Below are positions 29,372 to 38,725 of a DNA stretch of 64,000 bases, piece after piece. Every line of letters begins with the position of its first letter. The stretch's first letter is position 1. The notes below the pieces were generated by a model that did no database searches, was not told the origin of the DNA, and worked only from the letters and a program-made list of their open reading frames with translations. The translations under genes and the position numbers were made by a program. The stretch is from Bordetella parapertussis (GTDB lineage: Bacteria; Pseudomonadota; Gammaproteobacteria; Burkholderiales; Burkholderiaceae_A): contig CAMDMC010000005.1 of NCBI GenBank assembly GCA_945901825.1, positions 1 through 64,000 on the forward strand, read 5' to 3'.

Positions 29372-30628
29372 ATGACCCCTCCTTCCCCTGGCCCCAACCA
29401 CAATCAAATAAAAAAACTCGCTCGCCTCATCGACCGGGCGGGTTCCATTCTTGTGGTTGACGCCGCTCTAATTAGTCCGTCCGAACGCGAGCAGATTGAG
29501 CGGGGGAGCCGTGGCGAAACGCCATGGCTTGATGCAATGGCCCAGTGGGACCCGCAGTTGCATGCCATGCTTGCCGAGCTAAGCTTGAAGTCGCTGGGCT
29601 GGGGCAGCCTTCAGCAGCCCCCCGAATACCCGAAACCCGCTTATGCGGAACTGTTTGAGGCCAGCCTTCGCGAACTTGGCCTGCTTACCCCGCAGCAGCA
29701 GCCGCCTTGGGCCTATTGGCAGGCCATGGCAGAAGGCCTTGCCCCCGAGCCCCAGAGGCACTGGATGGCCGTTGAGCCCTGCCAATGGCTTGTGTCAACC
29801 CAGCAGGTTCAGCTACGGCTGTGTCGCCCACATCAGCCACTGAGCCCCCAGCTTGTTGAAACAATTAAGGCTGCGCTTGATTGGCTCGACGCCAGCCTTG
29901 CCCTTAGCCCCTCGGGTCGTGCCTACCTTGGTTTTGAGAAGCCCTTCGACCTGCAATCGGCATGGCCCGAGACCTTGGAAGGGCTTGGAGCCGATGGCTT
30001 TCTGCCACAAGGCAGTCAGGCTGGCGACTGGCGACGGTTCGTGACCGAGCTTGAAATGGCCCTTGCCATGACCCCCGACTCAAGCAACACCCAAAGCCTT
30101 TGGCCCTGGGGCATGGGGGCGCCCTTGGCTCCCGGCTCCCCGGTTGCCTTCGAAAAGGAAACAGGCCGTGAAGAATCGGGCTCTGCACTCTTTCAGGCTG
30201 CTGACCTTACCAACGCACCCCTGCCGCTCCAGGGCCTGCACCAGTGGCTCGCGGGCCAGGGCCGGCGGGTCTTTATGCAGTGGCGAACTTTTAAGAAAGT
30301 GCAGAGCGTTGAGGAATGGCTTGCCGAATGGGCTTTAGTCTTGGCAGACATCCAGGTCTTAAGACGTCACTGCATGGCAGCCAACGGCCAGCCCGGAAGA
30401 CCTTGGGCCGTGCTTTTACAGGACCAATGGTCGTATAAGCTTTATGTGCAGCCTGAGGGCAGGAACGGGCAAGCCAACCCAGCCTTTCCAAGTCGGGTCG
30501 GGCTAATTGAAAGTCTTCGCGGCCTAACCCAGAAACTCATCGCATCCCAGGGCGGCAAAGGCAAAAAGAACCATCCGCTGCTGAAGTTGCTTCAGCTTGC
30601 AAGCTGGGACGATCGAAATACAGGCTGA
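29372..30628 (+). CDS. RpfE-like conserved protein upstream of recJ
   Basis: 418-residue cytosolic protein, rich in Trp, Gln, Pro and Leu. I do not recognise catalytic motifs. Its place directly before recJ-prfB-lysS matches the gene annotated as rpfE (sometimes as a putative cofactor-independent phosphoglycerate mutase) beside recJ in Xanthomonas and many Burkholderiales; that link comes from synteny and general resemblance, not from an alignment. The stop is four bases before the chosen recJ start, so they are probably co-transcribed. The 5' end faces lolE at 27 bases, leaving no room for two separate promoters. Confidence 0.55.
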   Translation: MTPPSPGPNHNQIKKLARLIDRAGSILVVDAALISPSEREQIERGSRGETPWLDAMAQWDPQLHAMLAELSLKSLGWGSLQQPPEYPKPAYAELFEASLRELGLLTPQQQPPWAYWQAMAEGLAPEPQRHWMAVEPCQWLVSTQQVQLRLCRPHQPLSPQLVETIKAALDWLDASLALSPSGRAYLGFEKPFDLQSAWPETLEGLGADGFLPQGSQAGDWRRFVTELEMALAMTPDSSNTQSLWPWGMGAPLAPGSPVAFEKETGREESGSALFQAADLTNAPLPLQGLHQWLAGQGRRVFMQWRTFKKVQSVEEWLAEWALVLADIQVLRRHCMAANGQPGRPWAVLLQDQWSYKLYVQPEGRNGQANPAFPSRVGLIESLRGLTQKLIASQGGKGKKNHPLLKLLQLASWDDRNTG

Positions 30629-30632
30629 ACCC

Positions 30633-32387
30633 ATGAAGCACCAAGAGCGTCAGCTGAACCAAGATCTTTTCACAAGCCTTCTGGCCAGCGGCTGCCACGA
30701 GTTGTTGGCAAACTGTCTCGCACGTCGCAGCCTTCACTGCGCAGAGGACCAGGCCATTCAGCTTAGCCGGCTTCCACCCGCACGAGCCCTTAAAGACATG
30801 GAGGCTGCGAGTAAACGGGTGCTCCTGGCGATTGATCGCGCTGAACCCATTGTTGTTGTGGGCGACTACGATGCCGATGGCGCAACCGCCACTGCAACGC
30901 TAGTGCTTGGCCTTCGGCGTATGGGTGCTACCTGCCAGTTTGTTGTGCCCGATCGATTTCGTCTTGGCTACGGACTCTCGCGGGCACTTATTGAAGAACT
31001 ACTTACACGAACCCGCAAAACCAACACCCCGCCTGGGCTCATCATTACCGTTGACAACGGCATTAACGCCATCGAGGCGGTGGCCTATGCGAAATCTGAA
31101 GGCCTTGAGGTGATTGTCACTGATCATCATCTTCCCGGGTCCCATCGACCCGACTGCCTCGTGGTGGATCCTCATCGCGAAGACTGCAGCTTCCCCTTTA
31201 AAACCATTGCTGGTGTTGGCCTTGCCTTCTATCTGCTTATTGCCGTCAGGACGCTTCTTGTTAAGACGAAGCCCGAGGCCCAGACGGTCCGAATTGATGA
31301 TCTTCTTCCGCTTGTTGCCATGGGCACGGTCGCAGACCTTGTAAGGCTTTGCGCAGATAACCGTCGGCTTGTGCAGCAGGGCCTGGTTAGACTACGCCAA
31401 GGCATCGCGCCCGTAGGGCTTTTAGCCATGTTTGAAGCTGCAGGACGGGACGCAAGCCAGGCAGTCGCCAATGACTTCGGCTTTGCGATTGCTCCAATGC
31501 TCAATGCGGCCGGACGGTTAACCGAGATGTCACTTGGTATTTATTGCCTTATGGAAGCCGACCCAACACGTGCAAAGGCCATGGCTGAAGAACTGCGAGA
31601 GCTAAACCAGGCGCGCAAACGCATTCAACAAGAGCAGTCCGAGCAGGCCCTGGCCATGTCGCAGCTGATGCTTAACGAGGCTCCCGAATCCAATTTACTG
31701 GTCGTCAGTCATGCCGACTGGCACGAGGGCATTGTGGGTCTTATTGCGAGCCGGTTAAAAGAGCGCTGGGGGGTACCTGTATTTGCATTCGCGCCCTCCC
31801 GTGAGAACCCGGACCTTCTTAAGGGCTCGGGAAGATCGGTGGGTGGAATTCATCTTCGCGACTGCCTCGCCCGGGTCGATAGCCTTGAGCCAGGTCTCTT
31901 GGATCGTTTCGGAGGGCATGCCATGGCTGCAGGACTCACACTTGAACGAAACCGGCTCAAAGACTTCAACCAACGCTTTAATCAGGCTGTGAAGGAGTTG
32001 TACGAAAACTCAGGGGCTCTGCTTGCCAAGGGTTGCATTCTGACCGACGGAGAACTGCGGGCGGAGCAGCTCTGCCTCGAGAGCGCACTTGCCCTTGAAG
32101 ATCAGGTCTGGGGTCAAGGCTTTGAGCCCCCTCTCTTCGAAAACCATTTTCAGGTCTTGCATCAACGATCCTTGAAAGAGCGTCATCAAAGGCTTCGCCT
32201 TGGCCTCATCACGAAAACGGGCGAGCCTTGGGCGGGTGAACCCCTTGAGGCCATTTGGTTTAATGCGCCACCTACGGTGGAGACCATGCTGCATCTTGCC
32301 TACCGCCTAGGCATTAACCGCTTCCGCGGCTGGCCCGAGCTGCAGCTTGAGATCGTCGCCGATCTCAGAAATGAGCAGTTACAATAA
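30633..32387 (+). CDS. recJ: Single-stranded-DNA-specific exonuclease RecJ
   Basis: 584-residue 5'-3' exonuclease of the DHH superfamily used in recombination and mismatch repair. The DHH core has VGDYDADGATATA near residue 80, IITVDNGINA, and VTDHHLPG near 163-170; the DHHA1 domain has RFGGHAMAAGLTL near 425. The ATG at 30633 (MKHQERQLNQD) is chosen; the frame is open to 30597 through the tail of the preceding gene. It is followed five bases later by prfB. Confidence 0.94.
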   Translation: MKHQERQLNQDLFTSLLASGCHELLANCLARRSLHCAEDQAIQLSRLPPARALKDMEAASKRVLLAIDRAEPIVVVGDYDADGATATATLVLGLRRMGATCQFVVPDRFRLGYGLSRALIEELLTRTRKTNTPPGLIITVDNGINAIEAVAYAKSEGLEVIVTDHHLPGSHRPDCLVVDPHREDCSFPFKTIAGVGLAFYLLIAVRTLLVKTKPEAQTVRIDDLLPLVAMGTVADLVRLCADNRRLVQQGLVRLRQGIAPVGLLAMFEAAGRDASQAVANDFGFAIAPMLNAAGRLTEMSLGIYCLMEADPTRAKAMAEELRELNQARKRIQQEQSEQALAMSQLMLNEAPESNLLVVSHADWHEGIVGLIASRLKERWGVPVFAFAPSRENPDLLKGSGRSVGGIHLRDCLARVDSLEPGLLDRFGGHAMAAGLTLERNRLKDFNQRFNQAVKELYENSGALLAKGCILTDGELRAEQLCLESALALEDQVWGQGFEPPLFENHFQVLHQRSLKERHQRLRLGLITKTGEPWAGEPLEAIWFNAPPTVETMLHLAYRLGINRFRGWPELQLEIVADLRNEQLQ

Positions 32388-32392
32388 GAGCA

Positions 32393-33497
32393 ATGGAAGC
32401 CGAAAAAAGAAACGCCCTCACCTCTCAGCTCGAGGACATCAAAACCCGCCTGACCGACCTTCGGAGGTTTCTTTGACTTCGATAAAAAGTCACAGCGTCT
32501 TGAAGAAGTTGTTCGTCTAAGCGAAGACCCCAGCATCTGGAGCGATCGAAAAAAATCGCTTGAACTTGGCCAAGAGCGTAAGGCTCTTGAGAACGTTGTA
32601 ATCACGCTTCGTGAGCTCGAGGCAGACCTTTTGGCAAGCATCGAGCTTTTTGAACTTGCCCAAGACGAGCTTGACAACGAGACACTCGCCTCCGTTGCAG
32701 ACGATGCCCTTCGCCTGGAATCAGGCGTAGCGGCCCTGGAATTTCGGCGCATGTTTTCCAACCCTGCTGACCCACTGAATTGCTTTGTTGATATTCAGGC
32801 TGGGGCGGGAGGTACCGAGGCCTGCGACTGGGCCTCCATGCTGCTGCGGCAATACCTTCGTTACTGTGAGAACAAGGGCTTTAAAACCGAACTGCTTGAG
32901 GAGTCTGAGGGGGATGTTGCGGGCATTAAGTCAGCCACCCTTAAGGTAAACGGCGACTATGCATTTGGCTTTCTGAGAACAGAAACAGGCGTGCACCGAC
33001 TTGTTCGTAAATCGCCCTTCGATTCCAGCGGAGGTCGCCACACCTCGTTTGCCTCCCTTTTTGTCTACCCCGAGGTTGATGACTCGTTTGAAGTGGATAT
33101 CAACCCCGCGGACGTTCGTATCGACACCTACAGAGCCTCGGGTGCGGGTGGTCAGCACATCAACAAGACCGACTCTGCCGTTCGCATGACCCACATTCCC
33201 ACCGGAATTGTTGTGCAGTGTCAGAACGACCGATCGCAGCATCGAAACCGCGATGAGGCCTGGAAGATGCTGAAATCAAGGCTTTTTGAGCACGAGATGC
33301 GCAAACGCATGGCAGAGCAACAAAAACTTGAAGACAGCAAGACCGATGTAGGCTGGGGCCATCAGATTCGCAGTTACGTTCTTGATCAGTCCCGAATCAA
33401 AGACCTACGAACAGGCGTTGAAATTTCAAACACTCAGAAAGTTCTTGATGGTGACCTCGATCCTTTCATCGAGGCAAGCCTAAAACACGGGCTGTGA
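32393..33497 (+). CDS. prfB: Peptide chain release factor 2, with +1 programmed frameshift
   Basis: RF2 recognises UGA and UAA and triggers peptide release. The gene is read in two frames: 32393-32473 (27 codons), then a +1 shift at CTT-TGA, continuing from 32475 to 33497, giving 367 residues (E. coli RF2 has 365). SPF, the stop-codon-recognition tripeptide, is at residues 207-209, and GGQ at 252-254. The residue four before GGQ is Ala (context YRASGAGGQ), as in most bacteria, unlike the Thr246 of E. coli K-12. It lies between recJ and lysS, the classic prfB-lysS pair. A gene finder working in one frame would call only the part from 32631. Confidence 0.97.
32459..32477 (+). other. RF2 autoregulatory +1 frameshift site
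   Basis: The sequence CTT CGG AGG TTT CTT TGA C has an internal Shine-Dalgarno-like GGAGG three bases before the slippery CTT codon, directly followed by the in-frame UGA and C. Spacing equals the E. coli site (CTT AGG GGG TAT CTT TGA C). When RF2 is scarce, termination at UGA slows, the ribosome slips by one base and full-length RF2 is made. Confidence 0.96.
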
Positions 33498-33599
33498 AGG
33501 TCCAGCCCAAAAGCATTTATTTATCCATAAAACGCCTGCAGCTTTTCTCCCCTGCCCCATTTCCTTCAGCCATTACCACTGCCACTGCCATTGCCCACC

Positions 33600-35153
33600 A
33601 TGACCCAGCCCGCCCAGTCCGATAACCACGACCAGACCTCTTCAACCCCACAGGCTCAGGACGAAAACCAGCTCATAGCCGAGCGTCGTCAAAAGCTTGC
33701 GGCTATTCGTGCCAAGGGTGGGCCAGCCTTTCCGAACGATGCAAACCCAAGCCACCGTGCAGCCCAACTTCTTAAGAGCTACGAGAATCACTCCCGTGAG
33801 GACCTTGAGGCAACGCCCGTTCAGGTTGTGATTGCGGGGCGCGTGATGTTGAAGCGTGTTCAGGGAAAGGCCAGTTTTCTAACCCTTGCAGACAGCTCGG
33901 GGCGGCTTCAGCTGTACTTAAATGATGAAACGGTTGGGGAAGATAAACACGCCGAAGTCAAGCGCTACGACCTTGGCGATATTGTCGAGGCGGGTGGAGA
34001 GTTATTTAAAACCATGAAGGGCGAGCTTTCTGTGCGTTGCCGGTCCATTCGCCTACTTACGAAAAGCCTGCGACCTCTGCCGGACAAGTTTCATGGGCTT
34101 AGCGATACCGAGACGCGTTATCGCCAACGTTATGTTGATCTTCTTGTTAACGAGGGTACCCAGAAGACGTTTTTGGCACGCTCGGTGACGCTTACCAGCC
34201 TGCGTCAGTTCATGACCGAGCATCAGTTTTTGGAAGTAGAGACACCCATGCTGCATCCAATTCCAGGTGGTGCGGCCGCCAAACCCTTTATCACCCATCA
34301 TAACGCCTTAAGCCAGGACATGTACCTTCGCATTGCGCCCGAGCTTTACCTTAAGCGGCTTATTGTGGGCGGTTTCGAGCGTGTCTTTGAGGTCAATCGC
34401 AACTTCCGAAATGAAGGGCTTAGCCCTCGCCATAATCCTGAGTTCACCATGATGGAGTTCTATGCGGCCTATACGAACTACCAATGGCTAATGGACTTCA
34501 CAGAACAAATGCTGCGCCAAGTTTCGATGGCAGTTACGGGTTCGACCAGCATGCAGTACCAAGGTAAGTTGCTTGATTTCAGTAAACCATTTACCCGCCG
34601 CACCATTGTTCAGGCCATTGAAGAAAATGCACCTGAGGTTGCAGGCATTGACCTTCACAATGAAAACAGTCTTCGCCTGGAACTGCAGAAGCGAGGCGTC
34701 GACATAAAGGGGCCCGTTATGTCGCGTGCCGGCATTGGGGCTCTGCAGCTTGCTCTGTTTGAAGAGGTTGCGGAATCTCGGCTCTGGAACCCAACCTTTA
34801 TAGTTGACTATCCGGTTGAGGTCTCCCCTCTTGCCCGTGCCTCCGATTCCAACCCCAGCATTACGGAAAGATTCGAGCTTTTCATTACAGGCCGCGAGAT
34901 TGCAAACGGCTTTTCCGAGCTTAACGATGCCGAGGACCAGGCTGCTCGGTTTCAGGCTCAGGTAGAGGCAAAGGAGGCGGGTGATGAGGAGGCGATGTTC
35001 TATGACGCCGACTACATTCGGGCCCTAGAATACGGCATGCCCCCCACAGGCGGTTGCGGCATTGGCATTGACAGGCTCGTTATGCTTCTTACCGACAGCC
35101 CCAGCATTCGCGACGTAATTTTATTCCCGGCTCTAAAACGCGAGGACGCCTAA
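33600..35153 (+). CDS. lysS: Lysyl-tRNA synthetase (class II)
   Basis: 517-residue class II LysRS. An N-terminal OB-fold anticodon-binding domain ([20 protein letters not shown] in part) precedes the catalytic domain with motif 1 ([21 protein letters not shown] in part), motif 2 ([19 protein letters not shown]) and motif 3 ([20 protein letters not shown] in part). The ATG at 33600 is used rather than the TTG at 33591. About 100 bases separate it from prfB, with a short run of CCATT/CCACT-like repeats (33569-33598) just before the start. It converges on fdx with a four-base gap. Confidence 0.96.
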   Translation: MTQPAQSDNHDQTSSTPQAQDENQLIAERRQKLAAIRAKGGPAFPNDANPSHRAAQLLKSYENHSREDLEATPVQVVIAGRVMLKRVQGKASFLTLADSSGRLQLYLNDETVGEDKHAEVKRYDLGDIVEAGGELFKTMKGELSVRCRSIRLLTKSLRPLPDKFHGLSDTETRYRQRYVDLLVNEGTQKTFLARSVTLTSLRQFMTEHQFLEVETPMLHPIPGGAAAKPFITHHNALSQDMYLRIAPELYLKRLIVGGFERVFEVNRNFRNEGLSPRHNPEFTMMEFYAAYTNYQWLMDFTEQMLRQVSMAVTGSTSMQYQGKLLDFSKPFTRRTIVQAIEENAPEVAGIDLHNENSLRLELQKRGVDIKGPVMSRAGIGALQLALFEEVAESRLWNPTFIVDYPVEVSPLARASDSNPSITERFELFITGREIANGFSELNDAEDQAARFQAQVEAKEAGDEEAMFYDADYIRALEYGMPPTGGCGIGIDRLVMLLTDSPSIRDVILFPALKREDA

Positions 35154-35157
35154 AGAG

Positions 35158-35496
35158 TTAGTGGTTCTCGCGGGCATGGTTAATGGTGTAGCGAGGCAGT
35201 TCAATCTCGAGGTCGGTTGTGAAAAGCTGCACCTGGCAAGAAAGCCTCGACTGAGATGTTAGACCCCAGGCGCGATCAAGAAGATCGTCCTCATCTTCGG
35301 TGGATGGCTCCAGAGACTGAAAGCCCTTACGCACAATGACGTGGCAGGTTGTACAGGCCCGAGACAGCTCGCAGGCATGCTCAATTTCAATATGATTTTT
35401 TAACAGCAGCCTGCAAAGGTTTTCACCCGGCTCCGCCTCAAGGCTCGCCCCGTCTGGGCAGATATCAGGGTGAGGAAGAATGGTTATTCGCGGCAT
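35158..35496 (-). CDS. fdx: ISC-type [2Fe-2S] ferredoxin
   Basis: 112-residue adrenodoxin-like ferredoxin supplying electrons for Fe-S cluster assembly. Cluster ligands follow the pattern CELSRACTTC plus the final CQV cysteine, with the typical LLDRAWGLTSQSRLSCQ region. It is last in the isc operon, 24 bases after hscA. No iscX follows, because the convergent lysS gene ends four bases away. Confidence 0.95.
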   Translation of the reverse strand: MPRITILPHPDICPDGASLEAEPGENLCRLLLKNHIEIEHACELSRACTTCHVIVRKGFQSLEPSTEDEDDLLDRAWGLTSQSRLSCQVQLFTTDLEIELPRYTINHARENH

Positions 35497-35520
35497 ACCT
35501 AGGCTTTACGAAAGATCCGA

Positions 35521-37401
35521 CTAAAGGTTTTCAATGGACTGCCCGGTAAGGGCCTGGGAAACCGCCCGATTCATGCGGCGCTCGGCAAACGGATCGGCAA
35601 GCCCGCCAAGGCGTTCAGAGGCTGCTACCAAAGCCTCGCGATCTTGGGACGCACAAACCTTCCTAGCCTGGGTTACCTCGTTATCTAAGGTCTGCCTCTC
35701 CTGCTCACTTAGAAGATCGCCATCCTGCTCAAGGGCTGCGGAGATCGCCTCAAGAAGCTGTTCAAGATCAAGCAGAGCCTCTCGAACAGCTCGCTGTTGC
35801 ATATCTTCGCGAGAATGAGCCACTGCCTGCTCGAGCATGCTGGCAATCTCGTCATCTGTAAGCCCGTACGAGGGGCGAACTTCAATTTGAGCCGAGACGC
35901 CTGAGCGTGTCTCAAGCGCTGAGACCTGCAAAAGCCCGTCCGCATCCACCTGGAAGGTGATTCGGATACGCGCGGCACCCGCCACCATGGGTGGAATACC
36001 CTTGAGTTCAAACCGGGCAAGCGAGCGACAGTCGGCGACAGTCTCACGCTCGCCCTGCACCACATGAATGGCCATTGACGTCTGCCCATCCTTGAAGGTT
36101 GTGAACTCTTGAGCGCGTGCCACCGGAATGGGCGTGTTGCGCGGAAGAATTCGCTCAGCAAGCCCTCCCATGGTCTCGATACCGAGGCTTAAGGCAAGTA
36201 CATCAAGAAGCAGCCAACCGTCGCTGGCAAGGGCATTTCCTGCAAGAAGATGCGCCTGTGAGGCCGCCCCAAGCGCAACAACCTGATCGGGGTCGATGGT
36301 GTCTTTGAGGCAGTCACCAAACAAATGACGTACAGCCAGCCGAACATTGAGAAGCCGGCTTGACCCCCCCACCATGACCACACCCTGAACATCACTGGGA
36401 TTAAGCCGAGCATCTTGAAGGGTCTGACGACAAGCGGCGAGCGCCCTTTCAACAAGCTCCATGGTTAGGCTGGCAAACCCCTTACGAGAGATTGCAAGCG
36501 TCAGCCTGGTCTGAGCATCGAGCTCGAAGACTTCCGAGATTTCTTTCGTATCGGAATCAAGCTCGAGTAAAGCCTCTTTGCTTGACCGCGCAAGCCCAAG
36601 CAGAGTACGCCACTGAGAATGCTCAAGCCTGTCTGGCGAGAGACCGTTAGCAGACAGCCATGCCTGGGCAAGCAGGCGGTCGAAGTCATCGCCGCCCAGC
36701 TGGGAATCACCCCCTGTTGCCACCACTTCAAAGACACCCTTGGTTAACTTAAGAACAGAAACGTCGAAGGTACCGCCACCGAGGTCGAAGACAACGTAGG
36801 TGCCCTCAGCGCCCGTCTCAAGGCCATAGGCCAAGGCTGCAGCCGTTGGCTCGTTAAGGAGCCGAAAGACATGAATACCCGCTAGCCGAGCCGCATCTTT
36901 GGTAGCCTGCCTCTGGGCATCGTCAAAATAGGCAGGCACAGTAATAACAGCACCCACAATTTCATCAGCCAAGGCCTTCTCAGCCGTGCGCCTTAGCACC
37001 TTAAGAATTTCAGCAGAGACTTCAACCGGCGACTGCAAACCCTGCACAGTTGGAATGAAAGGCATGCCCTTTGACTCGTCATCGGCCTGCAGTTCAAAGG
37101 GCAGACGAATAGCGCGAACGTCGGAGAGGCTACGGCCCATAATGCGTTTGACCGAGGAGACGATGGACCGGGTTGACTGACTTAAGGCATTGATATCGCC
37201 AACTGAAATAGCACCGTCAGCCTCGTAGACCACCACTGACGGCAGAATGAGACGGTTGTTTTCGTCCTTCAATACCTCGGGGGTGCCTGAACGAACCGCA
37301 GCAACCAGAGAGTTCGTCGTGCCAAGGTCTATGCCTACCGCAAGCCGTCGTTGATGAGGAAGGCTGGTTTCACCGGGTTCCGAAATTTGCAGAAGTGCCA
37401 T
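35521..37401 (-). CDS. hscA: Fe-S assembly Hsp70 chaperone HscA
   Basis: 626-residue specialised Hsp70 that binds the LPPVK motif of IscU and promotes cluster transfer. Motifs include the ATPase start AVGIDLGTTNSLVAAV, LNEPTAAALAYGL, FDLGGGTFDVSVLKL and VVMVGGSSRLLNVR. The ATG at 37401 is one base after the hscB stop; the longer open frame to 37443 is unlikely. It is downstream of hscB and upstream of fdx. Confidence 0.95.
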   Translation of the reverse strand: MALLQISEPGETSLPHQRRLAVGIDLGTTNSLVAAVRSGTPEVLKDENNRLILPSVVVYEADGAISVGDINALSQSTRSIVSSVKRIMGRSLSDVRAIRLPFELQADDESKGMPFIPTVQGLQSPVEVSAEILKVLRRTAEKALADEIVGAVITVPAYFDDAQRQATKDAARLAGIHVFRLLNEPTAAALAYGLETGAEGTYVVFDLGGGTFDVSVLKLTKGVFEVVATGGDSQLGGDDFDRLLAQAWLSANGLSPDRLEHSQWRTLLGLARSSKEALLELDSDTKEISEVFELDAQTRLTLAISRKGFASLTMELVERALAACRQTLQDARLNPSDVQGVVMVGGSSRLLNVRLAVRHLFGDCLKDTIDPDQVVALGAASQAHLLAGNALASDGWLLLDVLALSLGIETMGGLAERILPRNTPIPVARAQEFTTFKDGQTSMAIHVVQGERETVADCRSLARFELKGIPPMVAGAARIRITFQVDADGLLQVSALETRSGVSAQIEVRPSYGLTDDEIASMLEQAVAHSREDMQQRAVREALLDLEQLLEAISAALEQDGDLLSEQERQTLDNEVTQARKVCASQDREALVAASERLGGLADPFAERRMNRAVSQALTGQSIENL

Positions 37402-37402
37402 A

Positions 37403-37954
37403 TTAAGGGCCCTGGTGGGGTAAAGACTGTTCGAATCGTTCAAGGAACATAAGCGACTGAATGTTCTGCTTCACTGAATCCGCTGCGCTTTCTTGCACGG
37501 GAAATACGGAAAGAAGCACAGAAAGCTCGTTATGAATTTGACTAAGCTGGATACCAAGCTCGGCACGGAGCAGAACTGCGGCCTGGGCGTAGGCCTCTTG
37601 CCCCTGTGACTTCGCCTCATCAAGCTTCTCGCGCCAGGCCATTTGTTGCTCGAGAAAGGCAAGGGGAACTTTGGACGAAAGCTCCGGGTCGAGTTGAAAG
37701 CCCGAGAGCTCCATAAGGTAGAGAGCGCGTTTCAGCGGAGAAGAGAGCGTCTGGTAAGCCTCATTCACCCGTGTTGACATTTCCACTGCTAAACGCCGGG
37801 AGGAGCTAAGGCCTTGCGAGGCTACCTTGTCTGGGTGAACCACTGCCTGAAGGCGCTTCCATGATTCCTCAAGCGCCCGAGGCTCAAGACCGAAGCCTGG
37901 TGCGATACCAAAGAGCTCAAAAAAATTCTTTTGAAGCAGACCCGTAGAACTCAC
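37403..37954 (-). CDS. hscB: Co-chaperone HscB (J protein)
   Basis: 183-residue J-domain protein that delivers IscU to HscA. The J domain is at the N-terminus: NFFELFGIAPGFGLEPRALEESW, then the HPDK motif near residue 40. The C-terminal three-helix part contains LYLMELSGF. The frame runs open to 38002 but overlaps iscA there; a GTG at 37954, eight bases after AGGT and four bases past the iscA stop, is the best start. Start choice is inference. Confidence 0.9.
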   Translation of the reverse strand: MSSTGLLQKNFFELFGIAPGFGLEPRALEESWKRLQAVVHPDKVASQGLSSSRRLAVEMSTRVNEAYQTLSSPLKRALYLMELSGFQLDPELSSKVPLAFLEQQMAWREKLDEAKSQGQEAYAQAAVLLRAELGIQLSQIHNELSVLLSVFPVQESAADSVKQNIQSLMFLERFEQSLPHQGP

Positions 37955-37958
37955 GCAG

Positions 37959-38282
37959 CTAGACCTGGAAAGACTCGCCGCAGCCGCACTCGCTCTTGAC
38001 ATTTGGGTTGTTGAATTTGAACCCCTCGTTCAACCCCTCACGGGCGAAGTCGAGCTCGGTGCCATCGATAAAAGGCAGACTCTTCGGGTCAACAAAGACA
38101 GTAACACCATGGCTTGCAAACGCAACGTCTTCTGCAATAGGGGTGTCAACGAACTCGAGCTTGTAGGCTAGGCCCGAGCAGCCTGTGGTGTGTATTCCCA
38201 GGCGAATACCCGCGCCCTTGCCTCGCCGCTCAATAAAACGGCTGACATGCTGCGCCGCCTTTTCAGTTAGTGAGATTGCCAT
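37959..38282 (-). CDS. iscA: Iron-sulfur cluster assembly protein IscA
   Basis: 107-residue A-type carrier that delivers clusters to apo-proteins. The three conserved cysteines are in [14 protein letters not shown] and the C-terminal ECGCGESF. The start at 38282 ([13 protein letters not shown]) lies inside the 3' end of iscU (20-base overlap); the frame is open to 38330 but the canonical N-terminus is at 38282. Confidence 0.95.
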   Translation of the reverse strand: MAISLTEKAAQHVSRFIERRGKGAGIRLGIHTTGCSGLAYKLEFVDTPIAEDVAFASHGVTVFVDPKSLPFIDGTELDFAREGLNEGFKFNNPNVKSECGCGESFQV

Positions 38283-38655
38283 GCTTTTTCTTGTAATCTT
38301 CAATGGCTGCCTTAATGGCATCCTCAGCAAGAATTGAACAATGGATTTTAACTGGGGGAAGGGAGAGCTCGCTTGCGATCTCGGTGTTTTTAAGTTCCAT
38401 GGCCTGATCGAGCGTTTTACCCTTCACCCATTCGGTGACCAGCGATGAGGACGCAATGGCAGAGCCACAGCCGTAGGTTTTAAAGCGAGCATCCTGAATG
38501 ACACCATTATCGCCAACACGAATCTGAAGTTTCATTACATCGCCGCATGCCGGGGCTCCGACCATTCCAGTACCAACGGTTGGATCGTCTTTGTCGAGTG
38601 ACCCAACATTTCTTGGATTCTCGTAGTGATCAATCACCTTTTCACTGTATGCCAT
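38263..38655 (-). CDS. iscU: Iron-sulfur cluster scaffold IscU
   Basis: 130-residue scaffold on which [2Fe-2S] and [4Fe-4S] clusters are built. Ligand cysteines are in [21 protein letters not shown] and [12 protein letters not shown]; the HscA-recognition motif LPPVK precedes the last cysteine. The start [19 protein letters not shown] is canonical, and AAGGGGA is just upstream. There is a 70-base gap from iscS. Confidence 0.97.
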   Translation of the reverse strand: MAYSEKVIDHYENPRNVGSLDKDDPTVGTGMVGAPACGDVMKLQIRVGDNGVIQDARFKTYGCGSAIASSSLVTEWVKGKTLDQAMELKNTEIASELSLPPVKIHCSILAEDAIKAAIEDYKKKHGNLTN

Positions 38656-38725
38656 TGCAATCCCCTTGCGTGAATTAACTAGATAAGTAAGCCTGTGCCG
38701 GTAAAAAAGTTACGGTTCCTACGCC

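Noticed and set aside
32631..33497. prfB as a 288-residue protein starting at the internal ATG
   Set aside because: The upstream region encodes the rest of RF2 domain 1 once the +1 frameshift at 32471-32476 is applied.
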